DNA of 64,000 nucleotides from Gilvimarinus algae (GTDB taxonomy: Bacteria > Pseudomonadota > Gammaproteobacteria > Pseudomonadales > Cellvibrionaceae): positions 226,891 to 290,890 of the forward strand of contig NZ_JAULRT010000059.1 of the NCBI RefSeq assembly GCF_030518215.1, given 5' to 3'. The notes beneath the pieces are model-generated. The model saw nothing but the letters and a program-made list of their open reading frames with translations. It had not been told where the DNA came from and made no database searches. The first letter of the stretch is position 1, and every line of letters begins with the position of its first letter. This document shows positions 1 through 9,127 of the stretch, one piece after another. The position numbers and the translations under genes were made by a program.

Positions 1-2
1 CC

Positions 3-338
3 GCCACGACCGTTTTTGGCGAGCCCATTGGCCATGGCATGTGGCTCGGTGCACTGGTTTCCGCGGCTATCGCCACCCGCCTGCCGGGGCCGGGTAGTGT
101 CTATCGCGCCCAGTCGCTGCAATTCAAGCAGCCCATTAAAGTGGGTGATACCGCGCAGGTGACTCTGACCATCAAAGAACTCAAGACGCGCACCCGGCTG
201 GCGGTTATAGACTGTCAGGTACGCAATCAGGATGGGGTATTGTTGGCCCGCGGCGAGGCTGAAGTCATTGCGCCTGCCGAGGGCGGCACCATTGAGGCGC
301 CGGCACTGCCCAAGGTCACTGTGAGCACATCCGGCTAA
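3..338 (+). CDS. MaoC-family acyl-CoA hydratase, C-terminal part
   Basis: The reading frame is open from the first bases of the window, so the gene begins upstream; 111 residues are visible. The stretch around GHGMWLGALVSA followed by LPGPGSVYRAQSLQF and PIKVGD is the hot-dog-fold pattern of MaoC / (R)-specific enoyl-CoA hydratases of the PhaJ type, where the Asp-x4-His catalytic motif lies a little further upstream and would be outside the window. Family knowledge suggests reversible hydration of trans-2-enoyl-CoA to (R)-3-hydroxyacyl-CoA in the cytoplasm. The substrate cannot be told from this fragment. It could also be the C-terminal domain of a larger two-domain protein. Confidence 0.7.
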   Translation, partial: ATTVFGEPIGHGMWLGALVSAAIATRLPGPGSVYRAQSLQFKQPIKVGDTAQVTLTIKELKTRTRLAVIDCQVRNQDGVLLARGEAEVIAPAEGGTIEAPALPKVTVSTSG

Positions 339-456
339 CTTAACGCACCTGCGCGGAGGTGCTGGTATTTCAAGGGCTCGCGTTCGGCCAAACGCCGGTG
401 ACGGTGCACCGCCCAGGCCACGTTCTCGGAGCTTTCAGGCAGGCCGGTATTCGTCG

Positions 457-621
457 TTGACGCTTGTCGATGGGTTGGGATACACCACTCAAAATGATGG
501 CGCCTGGATTGCGAATCTGCCCGAAAGCTTGGGCACGGGTGGGTTTTCCGTCAGCTTGCAGCCCCCTGTGCCGCACCATTCACCCGGCAATGTTATTTCC
601 GGCCTGATGGCGCCTAACTGA
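457..621 (+). other. Possible short coding remnant between the hydratase gene and rnt
   Basis: The 275-base gap between the hydratase stop and rnt has no recognised gene. One frame reads 54 residues from a TTG at 457 to a TGA at 619-621 with protein-like composition (LVDGLGYTTQNDGAWIANL near its start) and overlaps the 3' end of rnt on the other strand. An adjacent frame upstream (about 355-459) is also protein-like and stops just where this one opens, so a frameshifted relic is possible. No homology is recognised and no ribosome-binding site is convincing. Confidence 0.2.
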
Positions 622-1270
622 GCGGTGGAGGCCAGCCGCCGAGTTCCTGCCAGCGATTGATGATCAGGCAGAAGAGCTCGGCGGTTTTTTCAGCATCATA
701 GGCGGCCGAGTGGGCGGCGCTGTTGGAAAACTCTATGCCCGCGAGCTGGCAGGTTTTGGCCAGTACCGTATGGCCAAATGCCAAGCCGGACAAGGTGGCG
801 GTGTCGAAGCAGGAAAAGGGGTGAAAAGGGTTACGCTTAATCTCGCAACGCTCGATGGCGGCGTTGACAAACCCCAGGTCAAAGTGGGCGTTGTGGCCCA
901 CCATCACGGCGCGGTTGCAGCCGTGATGGCGTACGGCGCGGCGAATACCCTGCAGCAGCTCGGTCATCGCGATCAGCTCCGGGTCTGCCAGGCGGTCACT
1001 GCTCTCAAGATCAATGCCGGTGAAGTCCAGCGCCGACTGTTCAATATTGGCGCCTTCAAACGGCTCTATGTGGTAGGCGAGGGTTTCGTCGGGGCGCAGC
1101 AGACCGTCATCATCCATGGTCAGGGTGACGGCCGCCACCTCCAGCAGCGCATCCCGTGCACTGTTAAAGCCACCGGTTTCTACATCCACGACCACTGGCA
1201 AAAAGCCGCGGAAGCGCTGGGCCATGGGCGAGGCATTGTCTTTTTCGAACTCGGGCGGCTGGGGTTTCAC
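614..1270 (-). CDS. rnt: Ribonuclease T
   Basis: This 218-residue protein matches the usual RNase T length (about 215). It is a DEDDh 3'-5' exoribonuclease that trims the CCA end of tRNA and matures 5S and 23S rRNA. The first acidic pair is in VVDVETGGF (about residues 27-35), the third acidic residue in HNAHFDLGFV (about 125), and the general-base His and last Asp in AAHSAAYDAEKTAELF near the C-terminus. All DEDD positions are therefore present. It lies 16 bases downstream of pyrC on the same strand, the pyrC-rnt order known from Pseudomonas, so the two are probably co-transcribed. The 3' end runs into a possible relic on the other strand. Confidence 0.95.
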   Translation of the reverse strand: MKPQPPEFEKDNASPMAQRFRGFLPVVVDVETGGFNSARDALLEVAAVTLTMDDDGLLRPDETLAYHIEPFEGANIEQSALDFTGIDLESSDRLADPELIAMTELLQGIRRAVRHHGCNRAVMVGHNAHFDLGFVNAAIERCEIKRNPFHPFSCFDTATLSGLAFGHTVLAKTCQLAGIEFSNSAAHSAAYDAEKTAELFCLIINRWQELGGWPPPLS

Positions 1271-1286
1271 AAACAGTCCTTAGGGA

Positions 1287-2315
1287 TTAAGCCTTTATTT
1301 GCCAATTGAGTGTCTCGCCGGCGCACAGCGGCACGATGTGTTCGTCCAGATAGGTTAGCTGAGCGGGCAGCTGCCAGGGAGTATTCACCAGCGTTATGGT
1401 GTCCCGGTTGCGCGGTAGGCCGTAAAAGTCCGGCCCGAAATGGCTGGCAAAGCCTTCCAGTTTGTCCAACTCGCCGGCCGAGTCAAAGGCCTCGGCATAG
1501 AGCTCAATGGCACTGTAAGCGGTGTAGCTGCCCGCGCAGCCGCAGGCTGCCTCCTTTTTACTTTTGGCGTGGGGCGCTGAGTCGGTGCCGAGAAAGAATT
1601 TGGGGTTGCCACTGGTGGCCGCTTGCAGCAGAGCCTGTTGGTGGCTCTGGCGTTTGAGAATCGGCAGGCAATAATAGTGGGGGCGAATGCCACCGGCGAG
1701 CATGTGATTGCGGTTGTAAAGCAGGTGGTGGGCGGTAATCGTGGCGCCCACATTGGCCGGCGCCGCTTTGACAAACTCAGCGGCATCGGCGGTGGTAATG
1801 TGCTCAAGCACAATCCTGAGGCTCGGAAAATCTTTAACCACCCGGCTCAAGGTGCGATCAAGGAAGGTCTTTTCCCGGTCGAAGATATCGATGGCCGAGT
1901 CGGTGACTTCGCCGTGAATCAGCAGGTAAACGCCCTCGCGCTGCATGGCTTCGAGTGTTGGGTAGACGTTGTTAATGTCGGTGACGCCCGAGTCCGAGTT
2001 GGTAGTGGCGCCGGCGGGATAGAGTTTGCAGGCCACTACCCCAGCGGCTTTTGCCCGCGCGATGTCTTCGGCGCTGGTGTTGTCCGTGAGATAGAGCACC
2101 ATCAGCGGATCGAAGTCACCTTTGGCCTGAGAGAGAATGCGCTCGCGATAGGCCAGTGCCTGTTCGGCGTTTTGTACCGGTGGCACCAGATTGGGCATGA
2201 CAATGGTACGGCGGAACTGGCGTGCTGCGTCCGGCACAGTGCGTCTCAGGGCATCGCCGTCGCGCAGGTGAATGTGCCAGTCATCTGGCCGGGTGAGGAC
2301 AATTTCTCGGGTCAT
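1287..2315 (-). CDS. pyrC: Dihydroorotase
   Basis: Dihydroorotase catalyses the reversible cyclisation of N-carbamoyl-aspartate to dihydroorotate, the third step of pyrimidine biosynthesis. The protein is 342 residues from the chosen ATG, close to E. coli PyrC (348). Metal-binding HIHLRDG is near residue 15, the carboxylated-lysine region [14 protein letters not shown] near 100, then HGE, EHITT and the terminal metal Asp in GTDSAPH. An in-frame start 39 bases upstream would add [12 protein letters not shown], which is not conserved in the family, so the [14 protein letters not shown] start is preferred. It is divergent from motY and followed closely by rnt. Confidence 0.95.
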   Translation of the reverse strand: MTREIVLTRPDDWHIHLRDGDALRRTVPDAARQFRRTIVMPNLVPPVQNAEQALAYRERILSQAKGDFDPLMVLYLTDNTSAEDIARAKAAGVVACKLYPAGATTNSDSGVTDINNVYPTLEAMQREGVYLLIHGEVTDSAIDIFDREKTFLDRTLSRVVKDFPSLRIVLEHITTADAAEFVKAAPANVGATITAHHLLYNRNHMLAGGIRPHYYCLPILKRQSHQQALLQAATSGNPKFFLGTDSAPHAKSKKEAACGCAGSYTAYSAIELYAEAFDSAGELDKLEGFASHFGPDFYGLPRNRDTITLVNTPWQLPAQLTYLDEHIVPLCAGETLNWQIKA

Positions 2316-2493
2316 GGTGTGTCTGTCGCTGGGTAAAGGCTCGCATCCTAGCAAAATTGCCGCTAAAGCGCAGCCGCAAGGGGCCGATAGCCTGTGTGAT
2401 ACTCGCCGGCGTTGGCCGCAGCGGGGGCAATTTATGCATCAGTGGATGTTAGGTGTCTTGACGCGTTACACGCGTAAGTGGGAGAGCACACAG

Positions 2494-3396
2494 GTGAAGT
2501 CTAGGTTTTTGGTGCCCTTGATGCACGCGCTTGCGGGTGCGGCGATCAGTGTGCAAGCCGCGGCAGCGAGCTTTTCCGGCCCTATGGAAACCACCCAGTG
2601 GCGGGTGGATGCCAGCGTCTTCGCCTGTAAGCTCTATCAGCAAGTGCCATTGCTTGGGCAGGCGGTGTTTCTGCACCGCGCCGGCGAGCAGCAGCGCTTT
2701 TATCTCAGTGAGATCAATCGCCAGCTCGCACCGGGCGAGGCGCGCCTCTACGCCCTGACGCCGAGCTGGCGCGCGTTCGGTCAGCATCAGGAGCTGGGGA
2801 GTGTCACCATTGAAGAGGGCGATGAGCCTATTCGCCTCGGCTGGCGTGACTCCCAGCCACTGATGGCCCAACTTCACGAGGGGCATCAGCTGCTGCTGCG
2901 CGGTGATGCCTGGTACGAGGGCGAAAGTGGCGTGGATGTGGTCATTGAGCCAATTCGCTTTCGCCAAGCACTGGGCGAGTTTCAGGATTGCCTGGGTAGG
3001 CTGCTGCCGGTGAATTACGATCAGATTCGCCGCTCCTCGGTGCACTTTCCCGGTGGTACGGAAGAGTTTGATGACGCCGAGCGTGAGCGTCTGGATAACC
3101 TCGCCCGTTATGTACTGGCCGATCCTTACGTGACCGCTTTGGTGGTGGATGGCCACACCGATGGCACCGGCCTGCGCGCCGAAAATCTGGAGTTGTCCAA
3201 GCGGCGAGCGGAGTTTGTGGTGGCCTATTTGGTCGAGCGCGGTGTGCCCGAGGATCTGGTGCAGGTGCGCTGGCACGGCGAACGTTACCCCGTGGCCTCG
3301 AACCGCACAGTGGCTGGCCGGGCGGAAAACCGCCGAGTGACCGTCAGAGTCGATCGGTTTGAACCGGACCCGGACGCCATCGCCCGCGCTGACTGA
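2494..3396 (+). CDS. motY: Sodium-type flagellar stator-ring protein MotY
   Basis: The protein is 300 residues from a GTG start at 2494, preceded nine bases earlier by GGAG. This start gives a clean signal peptide (KSRFLVPLMHALAGAAISVQAAA). Longer starts at 2434 or further upstream are open but would bury the signal peptide. The N-terminal half resembles MotY (FSGPMETTQWRVDASVFAC), and the C-terminal third is an OmpA-like peptidoglycan-binding domain with VVDGHTDGTG and LSKRRAEFVVAYL. MotY forms part of the T ring that holds stator units around the flagellar basal body in Vibrio and Pseudomonas. The position divergent to pyrC-rnt matches the Pseudomonas arrangement. Confidence 0.9.
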   Translation: MKSRFLVPLMHALAGAAISVQAAAASFSGPMETTQWRVDASVFACKLYQQVPLLGQAVFLHRAGEQQRFYLSEINRQLAPGEARLYALTPSWRAFGQHQELGSVTIEEGDEPIRLGWRDSQPLMAQLHEGHQLLLRGDAWYEGESGVDVVIEPIRFRQALGEFQDCLGRLLPVNYDQIRRSSVHFPGGTEEFDDAERERLDNLARYVLADPYVTALVVDGHTDGTGLRAENLELSKRRAEFVVAYLVERGVPEDLVQVRWHGERYPVASNRTVAGRAENRRVTVRVDRFEPDPDAIARAD

Positions 3397-3450
3397 GTTG
3401 TTTCAGGCTGATACCTCTGAAAACAGGCGTGTAAATTTTTATCAACTCCC

Positions 3451-3478
3451 GGAATTTTCATCTGCCAACTGTGTCAAA
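3451..3478 (+). promoter_or_regulatory. Candidate sigma-E promoter for the DegP/MucD protease gene
   Basis: GGAATTT at 3451-3457 is one base away from the sigma-E -35 element GGAACTT. After 15 bases, GTCAAA at 3473-3478 resembles the -10 GTCTAA/GTCTGA. The protease start is 62 bases further on. DegP/MucD genes are classical members of this regulon and rpoE itself lies 4 kb away, so the assignment is plausible but based on motif reading only. Confidence 0.5.
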
Positions 3479-3539
3479 ACGCACGTTCAATGGCCGCCAG
3501 CAGCGGCTTTGGTAGCAACGACACAGAGGTAGTGATTAC

Positions 3540-4940
3540 ATGCAACACTGGGTGTCCAGCAACAAGCTGTTTTTAAGTTTACTTCTGATGGTGTCCGCGC
3601 TGACCGCGCGCGCCGCCGCTCTTCCCGAGTTCACCGAGCTTATCGAAAACAGTGCCCCGGCGGTGGTGAAAATCACCACCAGCAAGACCATCAGCTCGGG
3701 CCAGTCGCCGTTTGGCCAGATGCCATTTGATCAACAGCGCGAGCTGCCCCCATGGTTTCCCCAGCCATCGCCGCAAGAGCGCCATGCGCAATCCATGGGT
3801 TCGGGCTTTATCATCAGTGACGATGGCTACATCCTCACCAACAACCACGTAGTCGATGGCGCCGATGAGGTCACGGTGCGCCTTCATGACAAGCGCGAAT
3901 TTGTCGCCAAGTCTATCGGCGTGGACCCCTTATCCGACCTGGCGCTTTTGAAAATTGAGGCCGAGGGCTTGCCTAAACTGAGCTTCGCCAAACCCGGCAG
4001 TCTCAAAGTCGGGCAGTGGGTGGTGGCCATTGGCTCGCCCTTTGGGTTGGACTATTCGGCCAGCGCCGGTATTGTCAGTGCCCTGGGCCGCTCCATCAGC
4101 TCTAACCAAAGTCAGTATATTCCCTTTATCCAGACGGATGTAGCAATCAACCCGGGCAACTCGGGCGGGCCGCTGTTTAATCTCAAGGGTGAAGTGGTGG
4201 GCATCAACTCACAGATTTACACCCGCTCGGGCGGCTCCAATGGCCTGTCGTTCTCCATTCCCTCGGATGTGGCGGAAGAGGTCATCGCCCAGCTGATGGA
4301 AAACGGCAGTGTCGAGCGCGGCTGGCTCGGGGTTTACATTACCGACGTGGATCGCGACCTGGCCATCTCCTTTGGCCTGGATAAGCCGATTGGCGCTTTG
4401 GTGAATGACCTGGAACCGGACAGCCCTGCCGAAAAAAGCGGCCTCAAGCCCAGCGATGTGATTATTGCCTTTGATGGCGATGAGGTGAGCGATGCCGGCA
4501 TGCTGACGCAGATGGTCGGCCGGGTATCCCCGGGTACCGAAGTGGAGCTGACCGTTATGCGCAGCGGCAAGCGCAAAACGCTCGAGGTCACTCTGGGTGA
4601 GCGAGAGGCCCAAGAGCAACTGGCGAGCAGCAACAGTCGCAAGAACGGCTCAGCCCTGGATCGCCTGGGGCTGAAGCTTGATGACATTGATGAGCGCTAC
4701 CGCGAGCGCTGGAAAATCGATGGCGGTGTGCTGGTGCGTCAGGTTGAACCCAACTCCCCGGCTGCCGAGACGGGCCTGCGCCCGGGCGATGTGATTGTCC
4801 AGCTCGGTTACGATGAGGTGACTGATATCGACAGCTATCACAGCTTGCTGGAAGCGCTGCCCGAGGACAAGCTTTTGCCGGTGCGCTTCTATCGGCGCGG
4901 TCAACCCCTGATCCGCACCATCAAGATCACCAGTGAGTGA
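3540..4940 (+). CDS. mucD: Do-type periplasmic serine protease (DegP/MucD)
   Basis: HtrA-family protease and chaperone acting on misfolded envelope proteins, 466 residues. A signal peptide occupies about residues 1-25 (LFLSLLLMVSALTARA). The catalytic triad is His103 (TNNHVVDGADE), Asp133 (PLSDLALLKI) and Ser208 (NPGNSGGPLFN). Two PDZ domains follow, at about 265-355 (GWLGVYITDV) and 375-465 (PGDVIVQLGYDEVTD). In Pseudomonas mucD is the last gene of the algU-mucABCD operon. Here it sits alone about 4 kb before rpoE, with its own sigma-E-like promoter upstream and a strong terminator hairpin immediately downstream. DegQ or DegP are equally reasonable names. Confidence 0.93.
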   Translation: MQHWVSSNKLFLSLLLMVSALTARAAALPEFTELIENSAPAVVKITTSKTISSGQSPFGQMPFDQQRELPPWFPQPSPQERHAQSMGSGFIISDDGYILTNNHVVDGADEVTVRLHDKREFVAKSIGVDPLSDLALLKIEAEGLPKLSFAKPGSLKVGQWVVAIGSPFGLDYSASAGIVSALGRSISSNQSQYIPFIQTDVAINPGNSGGPLFNLKGEVVGINSQIYTRSGGSNGLSFSIPSDVAEEVIAQLMENGSVERGWLGVYITDVDRDLAISFGLDKPIGALVNDLEPDSPAEKSGLKPSDVIIAFDGDEVSDAGMLTQMVGRVSPGTEVELTVMRSGKRKTLEVTLGEREAQEQLASSNSRKNGSALDRLGLKLDDIDERYRERWKIDGGVLVRQVEPNSPAAETGLRPGDVIVQLGYDEVTDIDSYHSLLEALPEDKLLPVRFYRRGQPLIRTIKITSE

Positions 4941-4944
4941 GCAG

Positions 4945-4972
4945 GCAGGGCGGCGCAAACGCGCCGCCCTGC
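4945..4972 (+). terminator. Strong GC hairpin after the mucD-type gene
   Basis: A perfect 12-bp stem with loop AAAC begins five bases after the protease stop codon (GCAGGGCGGCGC pairing with GCGCCGCCCTGC). There is only a weak T-run afterwards (TGCGTTTC), so it may be an imperfect intrinsic terminator or an mRNA-stabilising hairpin. Confidence 0.65.
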
Positions 4973-5031
4973 TGCGTTTCACAACCTGGGTAAGGTATAA
5001 TGCCGCTTTAACGACTCGTTCGAGGTATTGA

Positions 5032-5283
5032 GTGGAACGAAATCGACTTTTCTGGGGAAGCCGTCGGGGGATGCTGGAGCTGGATCTGGTGCTCTTGCCG
5101 TTTCTTGAGAACGTCTACCCGGGGCTAGAGCAGGCAGACAAGGAACGCTACTGGAAACTGCTCGAATGCGAGGATCAGGACATGTTTGTCTGGTTCATGC
5201 GCCGCCAAGACCCTTCTGACCCTGAACTGCAAAGGATTGTGCAAATTGTTCGCGACAACACAGGCATCCCCCAAACCCCTTGA
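5032..5283 (+). CDS. sdhE: FAD assembly factor SdhE
   Basis: Small cytoplasmic protein of 83 residues, the family's normal size, that promotes covalent FAD attachment to succinate dehydrogenase SdhA and fumarate reductase FrdA. The hallmark RGxxE motif is present as RRGMLELD (residues 12-19), with the conserved [17 protein letters not shown] helix in the middle. It starts at GTG 5032; a TATAAT at 4996-5001 is a plausible -10 element. The neighbouring ygfX overlaps functionally in many gammaproteobacteria (sdhE-ygfX pair), and the order sdhE-ygfX-nadB-rpoE is conserved. Confidence 0.93.
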   Translation: MERNRLFWGSRRGMLELDLVLLPFLENVYPGLEQADKERYWKLLECEDQDMFVWFMRRQDPSDPELQRIVQIVRDNTGIPQTP

Positions 5284-5290
5284 ATCCGCT

Positions 5291-5746
5291 GTGCCGGAGC
5301 ACGCCCTGTGCCCCGGCGGCGTCTACCTGGACACCACCATCGCGCCTTCCAATTTATTGGCGCGTTTGCACTGGCTGGCAGCGGCTGTCTGCATTGGTGC
5401 TCTAAGTGCCGTCTATGCTCCGGTGATTGTGGGCCAACCCCTCTGGCTGTTGTTCTGGGCGCTGAGCGTGGCCTTACTGCTCGGCTCAACGCTCTACGCG
5501 CGGCGCAAAGCGGCACACATCTGGCATTTGCGCCTCGACACCCGCGGCTGGCAATTGGCGCCCGAGGGCGGTGATTTTCAACCTGTGGCCCTCGTAGGGC
5601 AGGTGCGCCTGTGGCGCTGGCTGACGACCTTGCGCCTGCGCAGCCGCGCCGGAGAGACGGTCACGCTCGCCATCGCGCCCGATGCCATGGCGGAAGAGGA
5701 CTACCGGCGCCTGCGGGTGTGGCTGGTTACTCAGGCAGGGCGCTGA
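5291..5746 (+). CDS. ygfX: YgfX/CptA-like membrane protein
   Basis: The frame is open upstream into sdhE, but a GTG at 5291, seven bases after the sdhE stop, gives 151 residues, close to the YgfX family (about 135). Two adjacent hydrophobic segments ([20 protein letters not shown] and [20 protein letters not shown]) are followed by a soluble C-terminal part ending [17 protein letters not shown]. YgfX is the membrane partner encoded with SdhE; in E. coli and Serratia it has been linked to toxin-like effects and prodigiosin regulation. The start has no strong ribosome-binding site and translational coupling to sdhE is likely. Its 3' end overlaps that of nadB by 20 bases. Confidence 0.75.
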   Translation: MPEHALCPGGVYLDTTIAPSNLLARLHWLAAAVCIGALSAVYAPVIVGQPLWLLFWALSVALLLGSTLYARRKAAHIWHLRLDTRGWQLAPEGGDFQPVALVGQVRLWRWLTTLRLRSRAGETVTLAIAPDAMAEEDYRRLRVWLVTQAGR

Positions 5747-7355
5747 CAATCACGTCCTGGGCGGCGAAGTTGGTCGGGACCAATATGGTATCGCGCGCGA
5801 TAGGGCTGATGTCGGGGTGGTCCAGCGAGTAGTGCAGGCCGCGGCTCTCTTTGCGCTCCATAGCGGAGCGGATGATCAGCTCCGCGACGGTCGCCAGGTT
5901 GCGCAGTTCGATCAAATCCCCGCTCACCTTGTAGTTGCTGTAGTACTCGGCAATTTCTTTTTGCAGCAACTTGATGCGGTGGGTGGCGCGCTCGAGCCGC
6001 TTATGAGTCCGCACTATACCGACATAGTCCCACATAAAGCGGCGCAGCTCGTCCCAGTTGTGAGAGATCACCACGTCTTCATCGGAGTTGGTTACCCGCG
6101 ATTCGTCCCACTTGGGCGAAGCCTTGGGCCCGCCAATGCCGGGTAGCTTGGCCTCAATGTGCTCCGCGGCCGACTGGGCGTAGACAATGCACTCAAGCAG
6201 GGAGTTGGAGGCCATGCGGTTGGCGCCGTGCAGCCCGGTAAAGGAGGTTTCGCCAATGGCATAGAGGTTTTGTAAGTCCGTCTGGCCGTTGTGATCCACC
6301 ACCACGCCGCCGCAGGTGTAATGGGCGGCGGGTACGACGGGGATGGGGTCGCGGGTAATATCGATACCGTACTCCAGGCAGCGCGCCTGCACGGTGGGAA
6401 AGTGCTCGCTGATGAAGGCTTCGGACTTATGGGAAATATCCAGGTAGACGCATTCGCAGCCGAGGCGCTTGATTTCGTGATCAATGGCCCGGGCGACAAC
6501 GTCCCGCGGCGCGAGCTCGGCCCGCTCGTCAAAGCGCGGCATAAAGCGTTCGCCATTGGGCAGTTTAAGCAGCGCACCTTCGCCGCGCAGCGCCTCGGTA
6601 ATCAGAAAACTCTTGGCCTTCGGGTGATAGAGGCAGGTCGGGTGAAACTGGTTGAATTCCATATTCGCCACCCGGCAGCCGGCGCGCCAGGCCATGGCGA
6701 TGCCGTCGCCGGAGGCGCTATCGGGGTTGCTGGTGTAGAGATACACCTTGCTGGCCCCGCCAGTGGCCAGTACCACCACCTTCGCCTGGAAAACGTGCAC
6801 ATGATCGTCGCGCAAACTCAGGGCATAGGCGCCTGTCGCACGGAGTTTGCGTGAATCGGCGTCTGCCTGGGTGATCAGGTTGAGGGCGACGTGATGCTCA
6901 AAAAGTTCAATCGACGGGTGGTGCTGCACCTGTTCAATCAGCGTGCTGTGTACGGCACGGCCGGTGGCATCTGCGCTGTGGATAATGCGCCTGTGACTGT
7001 GCCCGCCCTCTTGGGTCAGGTGGTAGTCTTCGGAGTTTTGTTCGCGGGTAAAGTCCACGCCCTGTTCAATCAGCCACTTTATGGCGCTTTTGGACCGCTC
7101 TACGGTAAAGCGCACCGCGTCTTCATGGCACAGGCCCGAGCCTGCGACCAGAGTGTCGGCCACATGGGCCTCTACCGAGTCGTGGTCGTCCAGTACCGCG
7201 GCAATGCCGCCTTGGGCAAACCAAGTGGAACCCGTGTTGACGGCGTTTTTGCTGAGCACCGCGACCTTGGCGGTGCGTGCCAGGTTCAGGGCGAGGGTCA
7301 GACCGGCGGCGCCCGAGCCGATGATCAGTACATCGTAGTGATAGTGTCGGTTCAT
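5727..7355 (-). CDS. nadB: L-aspartate oxidase
   Basis: Flavoprotein that oxidises L-aspartate to iminoaspartate, the first step of NAD biosynthesis with NadA. It has 542 residues, as expected. The N-terminal FAD motif [16 protein letters not shown] is at about residues 10-26. The substrate/flavin region [21 protein letters not shown] and the family signature [20 protein letters not shown] are in the last third, with the helical domain at the C-terminus. It is oriented away from rpoE and convergent with ygfX. This nadB-rpoE divergent arrangement is typical of gammaproteobacteria. Confidence 0.96.
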   Translation of the reverse strand: MNRHYHYDVLIIGSGAAGLTLALNLARTAKVAVLSKNAVNTGSTWFAQGGIAAVLDDHDSVEAHVADTLVAGSGLCHEDAVRFTVERSKSAIKWLIEQGVDFTREQNSEDYHLTQEGGHSHRRIIHSADATGRAVHSTLIEQVQHHPSIELFEHHVALNLITQADADSRKLRATGAYALSLRDDHVHVFQAKVVVLATGGASKVYLYTSNPDSASGDGIAMAWRAGCRVANMEFNQFHPTCLYHPKAKSFLITEALRGEGALLKLPNGERFMPRFDERAELAPRDVVARAIDHEIKRLGCECVYLDISHKSEAFISEHFPTVQARCLEYGIDITRDPIPVVPAAHYTCGGVVVDHNGQTDLQNLYAIGETSFTGLHGANRMASNSLLECIVYAQSAAEHIEAKLPGIGGPKASPKWDESRVTNSDEDVVISHNWDELRRFMWDYVGIVRTHKRLERATHRIKLLQKEIAEYYSNYKVSGDLIELRNLATVAELIIRSAMERKESRGLHYSLDHPDISPIARDTILVPTNFAAQDVIVSALPE

Positions 7356-7480
7356 AGAGTGAGTTCATCGAAAGCCAGATGGGGGAGTATAGCAAGGCGG
7401 AGTGCAAGTTAAGAGCCGCCGAAAGTCGCCCTCAGTACTCCAGGCCAAACAGGTTTGTTATAAACACGTATAATCACGCC

Positions 7481-7509
7481 GGAACTTCTTATAAAGACTT
7501 TTTGTCTAT
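7481..7509 (+). promoter_or_regulatory. Sigma-E autoregulatory promoter of rpoE
   Basis: GGAACTT at 7481-7487 is a perfect -35 match and GTCTAT at 7504-7509 a near-perfect -10, separated by 16 bases. It lies about 140 bases before the rpoE start. TATAAT at 7469-7474, just upstream, could be the -10 of an additional housekeeping promoter, although no good -35 is visible. Autoregulation by sigma-E/AlgU is established in related bacteria. Confidence 0.8.
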
Positions 7510-7646
7510 GGGAGCGATCTGGTGGGCAGGGGATGTCCGCGATAGCAATGCTATTCTTACAGGTAGCGCCGATCGGTGGCCACAGGGGTGGGCCGATAGC
7601 AGAATTCGGAGGTCACTCGCCGTACGGCGGGTGTTTTGGGGGTTAG

Positions 7647-8243
7647 ATGATGACAGCGCAATCTGCGCCGGATGCCGATCAACAGCTGGTAGAAAGAGTA
7701 CAAAAAGGCGATAAGCGAGCCTTTGATATGCTGGTGATCAAGTACCAACACAAGATTTTTTCCATCATTGGTCGCTATGTGCGCGATCAGGCCGAGGTGC
7801 AGGACGTCGCTCAGGATGCTTTTATCAAGGCCTATCGCGCCCTGGGCAAGTTTCGCGGTGAGAGCGCCTTTTATACTTGGCTCTACCGCATTGCGATTAA
7901 TACGGCTAAGAATCATCTGGTGTCCCGCTCGCGCCGCCCGCCGGCTACCGATGTCGAGGTCGATGAGGCCGAATTCTATTCGGGCTCGGATCTGCTGAAA
8001 GACGCCGATACCCCCGAAAGCAGTCTGATGTGCGATGAAATCCAGAAAGCTGTGGACACGGCCATTCGCGATCTGCCAGAGGATTTGCGCTCAGCCGTCA
8101 CCCTGCGCGAAATGGAGGGGCTGAGTTACGAGGACATTGCGGCGATTATGGATTGCCCGGTGGGAACGGTGCGCTCGCGCATTTTCCGGGCCCGCGAGGC
8201 GATTGATAAGAGTATCAAGCCGCTGCTGTCGACCACAGAATAG
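7647..8243 (+). CDS. rpoE: RNA polymerase sigma factor RpoE (AlgU)
   Basis: Extracytoplasmic-function sigma factor of 198 residues, the size of E. coli RpoE and Pseudomonas AlgU. Region 2 includes QLVERVQKGDKRAFDMLV and AEVQDVAQDAFIKAYRAL. Region 4 contains the helix-turn-helix LSYEDIAAIMDCPVGTVRSR. Two ATG codons are adjacent (7647 and 7650). The perfect sigma-E-type promoter upstream indicates autoregulation. It directs envelope stress transcription and is held inactive by the anti-sigma factor encoded next. A 209-base gap follows before rseA, containing small GC hairpins but no gene. Confidence 0.96.
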   Translation: MMTAQSAPDADQQLVERVQKGDKRAFDMLVIKYQHKIFSIIGRYVRDQAEVQDVAQDAFIKAYRALGKFRGESAFYTWLYRIAINTAKNHLVSRSRRPPATDVEVDEAEFYSGSDLLKDADTPESSLMCDEIQKAVDTAIRDLPEDLRSAVTLREMEGLSYEDIAAIMDCPVGTVRSRIFRAREAIDKSIKPLLSTTE

Positions 8244-8452
8244 AAATTTCTGAACCCTGGCTGAACCTTTGGCAGGGGCCAATGTCAGACGAAGGACAGA
8301 GGATGTAAATCTTTGTAATGTGAGTCGGTCTGCGCTATGTTTAGCGACCTCTAATCGCATCTGGCGGTACCGATTCGGCGCGAAAGGCGCCAGTACGTTA
8401 TCCAACAGCAATCCACCCCGTCGGGGTCCGAGTGATAAAGGTAAATGCGAGC

Positions 8453-9124
8453 ATGACAGACAAGTCCCATGAGACTCAGCTGGCCGAATCCATTTCGGCT
8501 ATGGTCGACAGCGAAGCATCAGAGCTGGAGATGGCTCGGGTCCTCAAGGCCAGCCAGAGCGATGACGAGGTCAGAGCGACCTGGTCCCGCTATCATATCG
8601 CCCGCGCCGCCATGCGCTCGGAACTCCCCGCTGGCTTGGCACCTGAGGGTTTCGCCAGCCGCATCAGCGAAGTGCTGGCCGATGAGAGTATCCCGGCGAC
8701 TCGCCAGCTGTCCCGCCTCTGGCTCGGTCTGGGTCGGGTGGCGGTTGCCGCTTCTGTGGCCGGCGCCGTGATTCTTGGTGCCCAGTTTTACCAGCAGGAC
8801 CCTACCGTCGCCGCCGAGCAAAATATGGTGGCAGACACCAGTGGCAATGCTGGCCGCGCTTTGGCCCCGGCCGATGCCTCTTTACCGGTGGGCTTTAATG
8901 CGCCGGCGCTGTCTGCCCGCCCGGTGAGTGCCCAGTCGGTTTATCAGCCCGCGTCCCGCCGTCCGGTGGTGGTGGAGCCGCGCCGCCCAGACGTAAAACT
9001 GTCCAACGAACAGGTGCGCACCTATCTCCATCAACTGCTGGAGCAACATACGGATCACGCGGCGGTGAACAGCGCCTCGGGTGTCGTTCCCCACGCCCGC
9101 GTTCCCCTGATTGAAGAAGAGTAA
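8453..9124 (+). CDS. mucA: Anti-sigma-E factor RseA/MucA
   Basis: The protein has 223 residues. The N-terminal cytoplasmic domain (ESISAMVDSEASELEMARVL, then DEVRATWSRYHIARAAMRSE) is the sigma-binding RseA_N fold. A single transmembrane segment lies at about residues 88-110 (GRVAVAASVAGAVILGAQFY), followed by a Pro/Ala-rich periplasmic part that ends with a conserved Gln/His-rich helix (YLHQLLEQHTDHAAV). Regulated proteolysis of such proteins releases sigma-E on envelope stress. The ATG at 8453 has AAAGG about ten bases upstream and fits the family N-terminus; an in-frame GTG at 8432 is possible. The next gene, rseB, begins three bases after the stop. Confidence 0.9.
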   Translation: MTDKSHETQLAESISAMVDSEASELEMARVLKASQSDDEVRATWSRYHIARAAMRSELPAGLAPEGFASRISEVLADESIPATRQLSRLWLGLGRVAVAASVAGAVILGAQFYQQDPTVAAEQNMVADTSGNAGRALAPADASLPVGFNAPALSARPVSAQSVYQPASRRPVVVEPRRPDVKLSNEQVRTYLHQLLEQHTDHAAVNSASGVVPHARVPLIEEE

Positions 9125-9127
9125 GCC

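Noticed and set aside
1623..2336. A 237-codon plus-strand frame opposite pyrC
   Set aside because: Shadow of pyrC; all active-site motifs are on the other strand.
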